From NCBI GenBank assembly GCA_030533315.1, contig JAUNJL010000006.1, forward strand, positions 1 through 64,000: a stretch of DNA of 64,000 nt. Direction: 5' to 3'. This DNA comes from Eubacteriales bacterium (lineage in GTDB: Bacteria; Bacillota_A; Clostridia; Lachnospirales; Lachnospiraceae). The notes under the pieces are model-generated. The model ran no database searches and was not told the DNA's origin. It saw only the letters and a list, made by a program, of their open reading frames with translations. How positions within the stretch are numbered: position 1 is the stretch's first letter; every line of letters begins with the position of its first letter. Positions 16,298 through 24,762 of the stretch are shown here, piece by piece. The translations under genes were made by a program, and so were the position numbers.

Positions 16298-17755
16298 ATG
16301 CGGCCTCAAAAGATGGAAAAAGGAAGTATGACCGTGTTTCTCGCTCTGCTTTTGAGCCTGACCGTGTCTCTGGTCTGTACGGGGCTTCAGTCCGTGGGGC
16401 TGGCGGCTGGGAGAACCCAGGTGCTCTGCGGGCTGGATGTGGGGCTTTATTCTCTGTTTGGCCAGTATGACAGGCTTCTTCAGGAGGAGTATGATCTGTT
16501 TGCCCTGGATGCAGGCGGGGAAGGCGGGCTGGACACGGAGGCCTTGTGCGAGAATATGGAAGCCTACATCCGCCCTGTCCTTTCCCAGAACAGCCAGCGT
16601 TTGTCTCTGAAAAGCTGCGGCGTGGAGGGCTGCTGGCTGATGACCGATGACAAGGGGGCGCCCTTTTACCGCCAGGTTACCCAGTATATGAAGGAAACCC
16701 TGGGGATCCAGGGAGTCCAGCTTCTCTTGGAAAAAATGCAGGAGAGGCAGAAAAAGACGGCCGAGGCGGAGGCGGCCGGAAATCAGGCGGAGGCGGGGAA
16801 TGCCCTGGAGTCCTACGAGACGGAGATGACGGATGCGGCGAAAAAGAGCCAGGAAGCCCAGGGGGATCAGGAGTCTGAGGCTCAGACCTTTTCCGACGGT
16901 GAGACCCTGCCGGCAGAAAATCCCATACCGGCCATCCGAAGGATCCGGTGGATGGGGCTTTTGGAGCTGGTACTGCCTCCGGGAAAAGAGGTGTCACAAA
17001 AAGGGGTTTCCCGGGGAACACTCATCTCGGACCGGGATCTGTGCAAGGGAAAACCGTTGTCCAAACCCCACCAGGTGGATACCGGCCTGCTCTCTCAGGT
17101 GCTCTATCAGCAGTACCTGATGGATCGGCTGGGCAGCTATGAAAAGCCGGGGGAAGGGGCTCTTTCTTACCAGATCGAATATATTCTGGGGGGAAAGAAA
17201 AGGGATGAGGATAATTTAAGGGCCGTGGCCCGGAGGCTGCTGCTGGTTCGGGAAGGGGTCAATACGGCGGCTCTGGCAGCAGACTCGGGAAAAAGGGCCC
17301 AGACGGCGGCCCTGGCGGCGGCCATCGCCTCTGGCTTTTTGATCCCCCCGGCAGCCGGTGTCATCGAGGCGGCCCTGATCCTTTGCTGGGCTTTCGGGGA
17401 GAGCGTGCTGGACGTGCGGGAGCTTTTTGCGGGGGGAAAGGTGCCTCTTGTGAAGCGGCCCCAGGACTGGCAGCTGGCACTGGAAAACCTGCCCTATCTG
17501 TTGGACCGTCTGGATGTGGACCGCAGAGACTGCCAGGAGGGAATGTCCTATGGGGATTATCTGCAGGTCTTTCTTCTGGCACAGGGAAGAGAGCGGAAGG
17601 TGCAGAGGGGATTGGACATGGTGGAGACGTCCATCAGAGGCAGGGAAGGATGGGAGGATTTTCGCATGGATCACTGTGCTGCGGCGCTGGAGGCTGTCAT
17701 CCAGGTGGAGAGAGGGAAAAAGGTGCTGACGGCAAAAAGAGAATATTGTTATTGA
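16298..17755 (+). CDS. DUF5702-like (TadG-like) pilus-associated membrane protein
   Basis: 485 aa. One N-terminal helix preceded by the charged KGSMTVFLALLLSL segment, typical of TadE/TadG and DUF5702 proteins, then a large outside region. That region has a Glu/Ala/Gln-rich stretch (about 140-205) and a hydrophobic pair near 325-370 (AALAAAIASGFLIPPAAGVIEAALILCW). It is expected to be a minor pilin or assembly factor in Firmicutes Tad loci. Start at 16298 with AAGGAGGAGG upstream; the frame is open back to 16262. Confidence 0.75.
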   Translation: MRPQKMEKGSMTVFLALLLSLTVSLVCTGLQSVGLAAGRTQVLCGLDVGLYSLFGQYDRLLQEEYDLFALDAGGEGGLDTEALCENMEAYIRPVLSQNSQRLSLKSCGVEGCWLMTDDKGAPFYRQVTQYMKETLGIQGVQLLLEKMQERQKKTAEAEAAGNQAEAGNALESYETEMTDAAKKSQEAQGDQESEAQTFSDGETLPAENPIPAIRRIRWMGLLELVLPPGKEVSQKGVSRGTLISDRDLCKGKPLSKPHQVDTGLLSQVLYQQYLMDRLGSYEKPGEGALSYQIEYILGGKKRDEDNLRAVARRLLLVREGVNTAALAADSGKRAQTAALAAAIASGFLIPPAAGVIEAALILCWAFGESVLDVRELFAGGKVPLVKRPQDWQLALENLPYLLDRLDVDRRDCQEGMSYGDYLQVFLLAQGRERKVQRGLDMVETSIRGREGWEDFRMDHCAAALEAVIQVERGKKVLTAKREYCY

Positions 17756-17777
17756 AATGGAAGGGAGGTGCAGAGGG

Positions 17778-18602
17778 ATGCTTTTTCGGAGCCCTGCCGG
17801 GAAATGCGGAACGGAAAACGAAAAGCCGGATGAAATGAGATCACATCGAAAGAGGATACAAAAAATCGAAAGGAAATACCCCCACATATACTTTTTTCTT
17901 GCAAGGATTATGAAGCTGCATGGCGGAGACTTCGGGAAAGCATCCTTCTGCGCCCTCCAAAAGGGATGGGCCAGGGCCAGTCTGGCGGTGGAGACGGCCC
18001 TGGTTCTGCCGCTGTTTTTCCTGGGGATGATCACCCTGATCTCTTTCATGGATATTTACCGCATACAGACGGAGCATCTTGTCCGTCTGTGCGGACGGGC
18101 GAAGGAGGCGGGGATGTATGCCTACGGGATCGCCGGGGGCGGCCGGGAGGAGATCACTCTTCCGGATGTTTACTCCTACCGCCCCATAGGAGGGCTGGCG
18201 CCTCTGCCCCGTGTTTGGATGTACAGCCAGGTGACCGTTCGGGCCTGGACCGGAAAGGACAGGGCACAGGGGGAGAAGGGGGAGGAGACAAAACCGGAGG
18301 TGATGGTCTACGTGACGGAGAATGGGCAGGTTTATCACAGAAGTCTGAGCTGCACTTACCTGAAGCTTTCCGTGACCCAGGTGCCGGGGGCGTCCATTTC
18401 CTCCCTGCGGAATCTTTACGGGGAAAAGTATCACGCCTGCGAGGCCTGCAGCCAGGGACAGGAAGCGGCGCCTATGGTGTACATAACGGAAAAAGGAAAC
18501 CGTTATCACAATAAGGAAACATGCAGCGGACTGAAGCGGACGCTGCGGCTGGTGAAGGAGTCGGAGGTGAAGGGGCTGAGGCCCTGCCCCAGGTGCGGGT
18601 GA
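17778..18602 (+). CDS. TadE-like protein with duplicated Cys-rich module
   Basis: 274 aa. A basic N-terminus precedes the TadE-type helix (ASLAVETALVLPLFFLGMITLI, about 68-90; the conserved Glu is present), so it is a minor pseudopilin. The C-terminal part holds two copies of a short module: V-Y-V-T-E-x-G-x-x-Y-H-x(4-5)-C...C-x-x-C. Copy 1 uses CTYLK and CEAC, copy 2 CSGLK and CPRC. The spacing suggests a zinc ribbon or disulfide knot, similar to modules at the ends of some secreted Firmicutes proteins. GGGAGG lies before the ATG at 17778; an ATG at 17757 is an alternative. Confidence 0.8.
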   Translation: MLFRSPAGKCGTENEKPDEMRSHRKRIQKIERKYPHIYFFLARIMKLHGGDFGKASFCALQKGWARASLAVETALVLPLFFLGMITLISFMDIYRIQTEHLVRLCGRAKEAGMYAYGIAGGGREEITLPDVYSYRPIGGLAPLPRVWMYSQVTVRAWTGKDRAQGEKGEETKPEVMVYVTENGQVYHRSLSCTYLKLSVTQVPGASISSLRNLYGEKYHACEACSQGQEAAPMVYITEKGNRYHNKETCSGLKRTLRLVKESEVKGLRPCPRCG

Positions 18603-18615
18603 GAAAGGGGAAAAG

Positions 18616-19029
18616 ATGGGAAAAGAATTGCTTGTGCTGGCTTATCTGGGAGCCGCCTCCCTGACGGATCTTTGTATGCGGCGGATCCCCCTGTTTTTGA
18701 CGGGGGTCTTTGGGGGAGTGGGGATGTTATTATTGTTATATCATGGAGATTGGGTGGCTTATGGGCCCGGGCTTCTCGTGGGAGGACTTTTCCTGGGGCT
18801 GGCCTTTGTCACAAGAGAGGCGGTGGGCAGGGGGGACGCCCTTGTGATCCTGGGACTGGGGGCGTTCCTTGACTGGCAGCAGCTGATGGGAACCTTGTTT
18901 TTGGCTCTTATGGCATGTGCTCCGGTGGCGCTGGTACTGCTGGTGGTCTTTCGGAAGGATCGAAGGACGGAGCTGCCCTTTGTTCCCTTTTTACTCTTGG
19001 GATATGCGGGAGGACTTTTGTTATGGTAG
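18616..19029 (+). CDS. Second A24-family prepilin peptidase
   Basis: 137-aa polytopic membrane protein. The two catalytic aspartates are in SLTDLCMRRIP (about residue 18) and VGRGDALVILG (about 75; G-x-G-D type). It is smaller than the first peptidase and has four to five helices. It may cut the TadE-like proteins rather than the Flp pilin, but this cannot be told from sequence. Overlaps the next gene by 7 nt. Confidence 0.8.
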   Translation: MGKELLVLAYLGAASLTDLCMRRIPLFLTGVFGGVGMLLLLYHGDWVAYGPGLLVGGLFLGLAFVTREAVGRGDALVILGLGAFLDWQQLMGTLFLALMACAPVALVLLVVFRKDRRTELPFVPFLLLGYAGGLLLW

Positions 19030-19463
19030 ATGGGTGGAGGAAAGGAAGCCTGACTGTGGAGGCGGCCTGCCTGATGTCCCTGATTCTTTTTGTGGTCATG
19101 GGAGTCCTGAACCTGTTCTTTTTCGTGCATAACAGGACCTGGCTCACTGCCGCCGCCTATGAGGCGGCGCTGACAGGGAGCATGGAGGCGGTACGCATGG
19201 AAGGAGAGGAGCTTTCGGCGGCGGAGGAAAAGGGGAAGAGCCTGGGAAATTTTGGCTTCTTCGGAGGAGAAGGCTTGACGGTTCAGGCTTCTGGGTCCAA
19301 AAGGCTTCAGGTGGTCTACGACATGGACACCATTCCCGGCTTTGGAGGCTTTTCCTGGCACCTGAGGGCGGAGGGGAAGACGGCCGTCCTTCGCCCTGTG
19401 GCCTGGATACGGCTGAGGAAGGCTGCGGCGGAAGGGATCAAGGAGGTGGCGGGGAGCTCATGA
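19023..19463 (+). CDS. TadE-like minor pseudopilin
   Basis: 146 aa. The N-terminus is KGSLTVEAACLMSLILFVVMGVLNLFFF, a TadE-type helix with the conserved Glu, followed by an outside domain of about 110 residues. It starts within the end of the peptidase gene and its stop overlaps the next start. Probably a minor subunit of the Tad fibre tip. Confidence 0.75.
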   Translation: MVDGWRKGSLTVEAACLMSLILFVVMGVLNLFFFVHNRTWLTAAAYEAALTGSMEAVRMEGEELSAAEEKGKSLGNFGFFGGEGLTVQASGSKRLQVVYDMDTIPGFGGFSWHLRAEGKTAVLRPVAWIRLRKAAAEGIKEVAGSS

Positions 19464-20896
19464 GGGCAGAGTATAAGCGGGACATGAACCACAATTACCT
19501 GATCCTCAGGGAGGAGCAGGAGGTGGATACCGCCTCCTATCAGGTGCGGATGCTCATGGGGAATATCGTTCCATCGATCCTAAAATGCCGCATACAGGGG
19601 GTGGATGGAGAATTTCTTGTCTGCTATGACATCACCTCCCGGCAGTCGGCGGCAGCCCTTTTTGACGAAAAGAGGCTGGGCTATCAGGAGCTGCAGCTTT
19701 TGTTCGGAGGATTCGTACAGGTGATGGAGGAAATGTCCGAATATTTGCTGAATCCGGAGCAGCTGGTGCTCCTGCCGGAATATATGTATGTGGACGTAAA
19801 GAAGAGAAAGATGTATTTCTGCTATCTGCCAGGGTACAAGCGGGACGTGCGGGAGCAGTTCCAGGAGCTGACAGAATACATCCTCCCCAGGCTGGACCAC
19901 GAGGATGCAAAGGCGGTCATGCTGGGCTACGGAGTGTACCGAAGGGCCCTGGAGGACAGCTTCCATCTGGAGCACGTCAAGGAGGAGCTGTTCCGGGGAC
20001 GGGGGGAGGAAAAAAAGGAGGCGTTGGACGGGCTGGAGGGGGAAGCCTTTTCTTTGTGGGAGGAAAACAGGCTCCCGGACCCGGAAGAAAAAATAAGGGA
20101 TCAGGCGCCTCCTGCCTGGGAGGAGCCCTGGAAGGAGGAACCGGAAAAGAGGAAGGACTCTTCAGGGGAGGCCTGGTGGAAGGTGCTTTGCGCCTGCGTG
20201 GGAGCGGCTCTGGGGATAGCAGGGGTATTGGCGGCGAAGCGCTTTGGCTATCTGCCCCAGGTTCCGGTGGAGAGCCTGTTGGGCGTCGTTTTGTGCCTGA
20301 TGGGGATCCTGATGACCATTCTTTGGTTCATGGAAAAAAGGGGCAGAGGAACCGGACAGGGAGAGGGCCGAAAAGAAAAAAGACAAAAAGAAAAGGCCTC
20401 AAAAAGAAAGACTTCCAAAGTCCCCTTGGAGGAGGGGGCGGACCTGGGATTTTGGGAGAGGGAGCCGTCGGAGAGGCCCCTCTATCAGGAGAAAAGGGAG
20501 GAGCATCCGGGCGGGGAGACGGAGAAAGACAGGGAGGAGGGCTTTTTCCAGGAGGAGCCCATAGAGGAGACGGTGGTGCTCTGTGCCGGGAAGGTATCCG
20601 GCCCTGCCACCTTGGTCAGCCGGGAGCCGGGAGAGCTGGCTACCATCTACCTAAAGGAGGACCTGACGATCATCGGTAAGCTGGAAAATGCGTCGGATGC
20701 GGTGATCCGTCTTCCCACGGTCAGCCGAGTCCATGCGAAGATCCGATGCCGGGATGGAGAATATTTCTTGACAGATCTGAACTCCCGCAACGGCACGGCG
20801 GTCAACGGACAAATGCTCTTGCCGGACCAGGAGTATTGCCTTCAGGATCAGGATCAGGTGGATTTTGCCCAGGCTCGATATATATTCGTAAAATAG
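19460..20896 (+). CDS. Membrane FHA-domain protein with DUF6382-like N-terminus
   Basis: 478 aa. The first about 190 residues resemble DUF6382. Two helices (about 238-259 and 270-291) form a hairpin, then a highly charged linker leads to a C-terminal FHA domain (about 400-478) with VSRVHAKI and DLNSRNGTAVNG, the phosphothreonine-binding loops. FHA proteins dock onto phosphorylated partners, so pilus assembly may be controlled by a Ser/Thr kinase; none is encoded in the window. It is the last gene of the Tad operon. Confidence 0.85.
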   Translation: MRAEYKRDMNHNYLILREEQEVDTASYQVRMLMGNIVPSILKCRIQGVDGEFLVCYDITSRQSAAALFDEKRLGYQELQLLFGGFVQVMEEMSEYLLNPEQLVLLPEYMYVDVKKRKMYFCYLPGYKRDVREQFQELTEYILPRLDHEDAKAVMLGYGVYRRALEDSFHLEHVKEELFRGRGEEKKEALDGLEGEAFSLWEENRLPDPEEKIRDQAPPAWEEPWKEEPEKRKDSSGEAWWKVLCACVGAALGIAGVLAAKRFGYLPQVPVESLLGVVLCLMGILMTILWFMEKRGRGTGQGEGRKEKRQKEKASKRKTSKVPLEEGADLGFWEREPSERPLYQEKREEHPGGETEKDREEGFFQEEPIEETVVLCAGKVSGPATLVSREPGELATIYLKEDLTIIGKLENASDAVIRLPTVSRVHAKIRCRDGEYFLTDLNSRNGTAVNGQMLLPDQEYCLQDQDQVDFAQARYIFVK

Positions 20897-20910
20897 AAGT
20901 AAAGAAATAT

Positions 20911-20939
20911 TTGTAATGGGGATAAAAATATGCTATAAT
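20911..20939 (+). promoter_or_regulatory. Promoter of the rhomboid gene
   Basis: TTGTAA (20911-20916) and perfect TATAAT (20934-20939) with a 17-nt spacer and a TG at -14 (TGCTATAAT). Marks the end of the Tad operon and a new transcription unit. Confidence 0.75.
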
Positions 20940-20987
20940 CTCAAAAAGTGTGCTGCGGGTACCAAAGAAAAGGGATGGTGAGAGTGT

Positions 20988-21602
20988 TTGGAAGAGTTTA
21001 AAAATGAACTGAAGAAGATACCGGTGACGGCGGTTCTGCTCTTTTTGAATCTGGCAGTGTTCCTTTTGGCAGATTTTACCGGGGGCTCGGAAAACACGTC
21101 CCATATGGTGGCGTGCGGCGCATCTTATACGCCTCTGATCCTGGAGGAGGGGGAGTGGTATCGGCTGTTTACCGCCATGTTCCTCCACTTCGGGATCACG
21201 CATCTGGGAAACAACATGCTGGTGTTGTTCGTGCTGGGACAGCGGCTGGAGCCGGCCATTGGAAAAATCAGGTATCTATTGATCTACCTGTTGTCCGGGC
21301 TGGGAGGAAATGCTCTGTCCCTTTATGGGGAGTTGGCCAGCGGGGATTTTTCTGTCTCCGCCGGAGCCTCAGGGGCCGTTTTTGGCATCATGGGCGCTAT
21401 GCTGTACGTCCTGATCCTCTGCAAGGGAAGGCTTCAGGATCTGACCGCCCGTCAGGTGCTGGTCATGGCGGCCTTCTCCCTGTATTTCGGCTTTACCAGC
21501 AGCGGTGTGGACAACTGGGCCCATGTGGGCGGCCTTGTCTGCGGCTTTCTGGCAGCGCTGCTTCTGGTAAGGAAGCCCTCCAGGCTCCGGCAGGCGCCGT
21601 GA
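20988..21602 (+). CDS. Rhomboid-family intramembrane serine protease
   Basis: 204 aa, six hydrophobic helices. The catalytic Ser is in GASGAVFGIMG (about residue 128) and the catalytic His in NWAHVGGLVCGF (about 180). The conserved Asn/His pair HLGNNML is in helix 2. It cleaves membrane proteins within the bilayer. It begins at a TTG, with GGGATGG upstream; no better start is in frame. It converges on the kinase gene with 19 nt between. The nearness to the Tad operon may be accidental because it has its own promoter. Confidence 0.9.
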   Translation: MEEFKNELKKIPVTAVLLFLNLAVFLLADFTGGSENTSHMVACGASYTPLILEEGEWYRLFTAMFLHFGITHLGNNMLVLFVLGQRLEPAIGKIRYLLIYLLSGLGGNALSLYGELASGDFSVSAGASGAVFGIMGAMLYVLILCKGRLQDLTARQVLVMAAFSLYFGFTSSGVDNWAHVGGLVCGFLAALLLVRKPSRLRQAP

Positions 21603-21621
21603 GGACCTGGAGGAGATCTAT

Positions 21622-22308
21622 TTAACCGGCTTTTTGGTTTAGAGAGAGGCAGAAGGAGGAGCCCTTTCCAGGCTTGCTCTGGACCTTGACGCTTCCGCCG
21701 TGAGCCTCTGCGATCTGTCTTGTGACAGCCAGACCCAGGCCGCTGCCGGAGGGCTTGAAGGTGACGAAGGGAGAAAAAATATCCTCCTGCCGTTCCGGGG
21801 AGATGCCGCATCCGTTATCCTCCACGAAGATTCTGACGCCGGTGGCGGTGGGGAATGCCCGCACCAGGATCCGGCCGCCAGGGCTGGGGACAGCCTCCTG
21901 GGCGTTGCGCAGCAGGTTCAGCAGGGCCTGACGCAGCTTTACCCGGTCAATGGGAAGCGTGGGCAGATCCCGGGAGAACCTGGTTTCCAGGACGATCCCC
22001 AGATAGTCGAAGGTGGGCTTGACAGAGGAAAGCACGGAGCGCAGGAACTCTGTCAGGCAGGTAAGCTGAAGGGTAACCTTTTGTGCATTGTTGTAGCTGG
22101 ACAGCTCATTGAGAAGGGCCGTCACGTATTCCAGATTGTCCATGATGTCTTCCCATCCCTCAAAGGAGGAGACCTCTGGATGTGAGGAGGCCAGCATCTG
22201 AAATTCGCTGCTGATCAGTGCGATGGGGTTGCGGATTTCATGGGAAAACTTTGACAGTGTAAACCGAAACTCATTCTTCATCTGTTCTGCTGTGTTATTT
22301 GCCTGCAT
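21622..22308 (-). CDS. Orphan soluble sensor histidine kinase
   Basis: 228 aa without membrane or sensor domain. The H-box FSHEIRNP carries the phospho-accepting His (about 23). The ATPase domain has the N-box LLNLLRNAQEA, the G1 box EDNGCGI and GSGLGLAV. No response regulator gene is adjacent. The N-terminus is short, so it is probably a cytoplasmic kinase with an external partner for sensing; Spo0B/KinA-like phosphorelay roles are possible but not shown. GAGGTGATC lies before the ATG. Confidence 0.88.
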   Translation of the reverse strand: MQANNTAEQMKNEFRFTLSKFSHEIRNPIALISSEFQMLASSHPEVSSFEGWEDIMDNLEYVTALLNELSSYNNAQKVTLQLTCLTEFLRSVLSSVKPTFDYLGIVLETRFSRDLPTLPIDRVKLRQALLNLLRNAQEAVPSPGGRILVRAFPTATGVRIFVEDNGCGISPERQEDIFSPFVTFKPSGSGLGLAVTRQIAEAHGGSVKVQSKPGKGSSFCLSLNQKAG

Positions 22309-22472
22309 ATGATCACCTCACGAGGAAGTGTAACACCCAATATTTTCCATAGCAAGAATAATCGTTCTCAAAATTTCGAGAAAAAGCGACAGGCTGGATC
22401 GAAGGATGGGAAAAAATCAGAAATCAGGACGGAAAAACAGAACAAAATACTCGTAAAAAAGGAGAAAACAAA

Positions 22473-22877
22473 ATGGAGAACTGTATTTTTTGTAAAATCG
22501 CAAGTGGAGAGATCCCTTCTGCAACACTTTACGAGGATGAGGAATTTCGGGTGATCCTGGATCTGAATCCGGCTTCAAAGGGACATGCCCTGATCCTGCC
22601 AAAGGCTCATGCGAGGAATATTTATGAGCTTCCCGAGGAGCTGGCCGGAAAGGCCATGGTGCTGGCGAAAAAAATGGCGGAGAGGATGACGGACGCTTTG
22701 GGCTGTGAGGGCTTTAACATCCTCCAGAACAATGGAGAGCTGGCTGGGCAGACGGTTTTTCATTTTCATATGCATCTGATCCCCAGGTATCCCGGCGACC
22801 ATGTGGGAATCACGTGGAATGGATCTTCCCTTCAGGATGCCGACAGAGAAGAGCTCCTGAAAAAGATCGCTGACTGA
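22473..22877 (+). CDS. HIT-family nucleotide hydrolase/transferase
   Basis: 134-aa HIT protein: the histidine triad is HFHMHLIPR (about residues 96-104), and the N-terminus is the typical CIFCKIASGEIPS with a CxxC. It acts on nucleoside phosphoramidates or similar compounds (Hint type). Strong AAAAAAGGAG ribosome site. Just upstream of the sigma factor with a 20-nt gap, so likely co-transcribed. Confidence 0.93.
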   Translation: MENCIFCKIASGEIPSATLYEDEEFRVILDLNPASKGHALILPKAHARNIYELPEELAGKAMVLAKKMAERMTDALGCEGFNILQNNGELAGQTVFHFHMHLIPRYPGDHVGITWNGSSLQDADREELLKKIAD

Positions 22878-22897
22878 TCGCATGAGGTTATCTGCGG

Positions 22898-23431
22898 ATG
22901 ATGAGCAATGAAGAATTTGAGGAATTTTATACGGCGAACCTTGGATTCTCACGAAGAGTTGCCGAAAGGATCGTGAAAAATCGGGCTGTGGCGGAGGATA
23001 TCGCACAGGATGTGTTCATGAGCCTGTACAAAGGAAAGGAGAAGCTGCGGATCGGGGAAGAGAAACAGCTTCATTGCCTGGTGCTTCGGGCCACGGTAAA
23101 CAAGGCCTACGATTACCTGAAGAGGGTTTGCGGGAGGGTGGAGACCGGAAGCCTGGAGAACGAGGAGGAAGAAGAGATATATGCCTCCAGCACGACGGTG
23201 GAGGGCAGGATACTGGAGCGGGAAAGATGCCAGTATCTGGGAAAATTGCTGCGAAAGCTAAGACAAAGCAATGCGATGAACTATGACATCTACATGAAGA
23301 TCAAGATACAGGGACTTGCGCCAGAGCTTGTGGCGAAGGAATACGGGATGACGAGAAACAACGTGAACAACCGTATCCACAGGACGAAGCTCTGGCTGAG
23401 AGAAGAGTACCTGAGATTTTTTGGACAGTAG
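22898..23431 (+). CDS. Sigma-70 family RNA polymerase sigma factor
   Basis: 177 aa. Region 2 is at about 1-75 (FSRRVAERIVKNRAVAEDIAQDVFMSLY) and region 4 at about 115-175, ending in the helix-turn-helix LVAKEYGMTRNNVNNRIHRTKLWL. Sigma-70 regions 1.1 and 3 are absent, so it is an ECF-like factor. No anti-sigma gene follows directly: murG comes 4 nt downstream on the opposite strand, but an anti-sigma-like DUF4367 gene lies beyond it. Confidence 0.88.
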   Translation: MMSNEEFEEFYTANLGFSRRVAERIVKNRAVAEDIAQDVFMSLYKGKEKLRIGEEKQLHCLVLRATVNKAYDYLKRVCGRVETGSLENEEEEEIYASSTTVEGRILERERCQYLGKLLRKLRQSNAMNYDIYMKIKIQGLAPELVAKEYGMTRNNVNNRIHRTKLWLREEYLRFFGQ

Positions 23432-23435
23432 CCTT

Positions 23436-24506
23436 TTATCTGGAGGAGGCAGCCGCCTCGATGAGATCGATGATCCGAAGGGCAGAATCCAGCTGCTTTC
23501 CGGAGGACATGGCCTCTGTGTAGGCCTGGCGGTTTTTGAAGAGGGTGTGGATCGCCTGAAGAAGGGCGTCCTCCGTGATCTCTTCCTCCTCCATGACCAT
23601 GCTGTAGCCCTGCTTCTCAAAGGAGCGGGCATTTAAGATCTGATCTCCCCGGCTGGCTTTGGCGGAAAGGGGGATCAGAAGATTGGGCTTGGCCAGGGCG
23701 CTGATCTCACAGATGGCATTGGCTCCTGCCCGGGAGATGACCAGGTCTGCCAGTGCAAACAGGTCGGGAAGCTCCTTTTTGATGTATTCATATTGGACAT
23801 AGCCCTGAGTTCCCTGGAGGCTTTCCTCCATTTTTCCCTGTCCGCAAAGGTGGATCACCTGGAAGTCCTGAAGAAGGCGGGGAAGGATCCGGCGGATGTT
23901 TTCATTGATGGAGGCGGCGCCCAGGCTGCCTCCCACCACCATGAGGACGGGCTTATCCTGGGAAAAACCGCAGAAGCGTCTTGCTGCCTCCGGGTCGCCG
24001 CAGAGAAGCTCTTCCCGAATGGGGGTGCCGGTAAGGACGGCCTTGTCCTTGGGAAGGCTGCTGACGGTTTCTGGGAAATTACAGCAGATTTTATCTGCGG
24101 ATGACAGGCAGAGCCTGTTGGCCAGGCCGGGGGTCATATCCGATTCGTGGATGATGGCGGGGATCTTTTTCTTTTTGGCCGCCAGGACCACGGGGACGGT
24201 GACGAATCCTCCCTTGGAAAAAATCACGTCTGGGCGGAGCTGCTTCAGCAGCTTTCCTGCCTGAAAATATCCCTTTATCACCCGAAATGGGTCAGAGAAA
24301 TTTTTGATGTCGAAATAACGCCGCAGCTTGCCGGAGGCGATCCCGTAATAGGGAATCCCCAGCTCCTCGATCAGCTTTCTCTCGATCCCCTCGTAGGAGC
24401 CAATGTAGGAAATCTGGTAGCCCCTTTCTCTCAGATGGGGAAGCAGGGCGATGTTTGGTGTAACGTGACCGGCAGTACCGCCGCCGGTAAGAACGATATG
24501 TTTCAT
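23436..24506 (-). CDS. murG: UDP-GlcNAc transferase MurG (lipid II synthesis)
   Basis: 356 aa. It attaches GlcNAc to lipid I at the inner membrane face. Typical motifs: the N-terminal GGGTAGHV glycine loop, KGGFVTVP, VVGGSLGAASIN and SRAGANAICEISAL. The family length is 350-370. Start at 24506 with AGGAGG 6 nt upstream; the frame is open to 24542. It stands alone here, outside a dcw cluster, and only 4 nt separate its end from the end of the sigma factor gene. Confidence 0.95.
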   Translation of the reverse strand: MKHIVLTGGGTAGHVTPNIALLPHLRERGYQISYIGSYEGIERKLIEELGIPYYGIASGKLRRYFDIKNFSDPFRVIKGYFQAGKLLKQLRPDVIFSKGGFVTVPVVLAAKKKKIPAIIHESDMTPGLANRLCLSSADKICCNFPETVSSLPKDKAVLTGTPIREELLCGDPEAARRFCGFSQDKPVLMVVGGSLGAASINENIRRILPRLLQDFQVIHLCGQGKMEESLQGTQGYVQYEYIKKELPDLFALADLVISRAGANAICEISALAKPNLLIPLSAKASRGDQILNARSFEKQGYSMVMEEEEITEDALLQAIHTLFKNRQAYTEAMSSGKQLDSALRIIDLIEAAASSR

Positions 24507-24762
24507 GGAAATCCTCCTGAAATACTGCTTTTTCACGATCATGGTACAAGGAGCCCTGGGCAGCCTGCGCCTGCGCAGGAGAAAAACGGGCCGGCAGGTT
24601 TTGGAATGCCGGCCGAGATGATATCATGATCCTGATGTCATAAGATCATATAGGGCAAAAGGCCGATATTCCATCCAGGCCTGACTGGAGGTGCCCCTAC
24701 CATCATAAATATGAACCTCTGGGCCGAAATTGTCAAGGAAAGATCATCGTTTGGAGAAAAAA

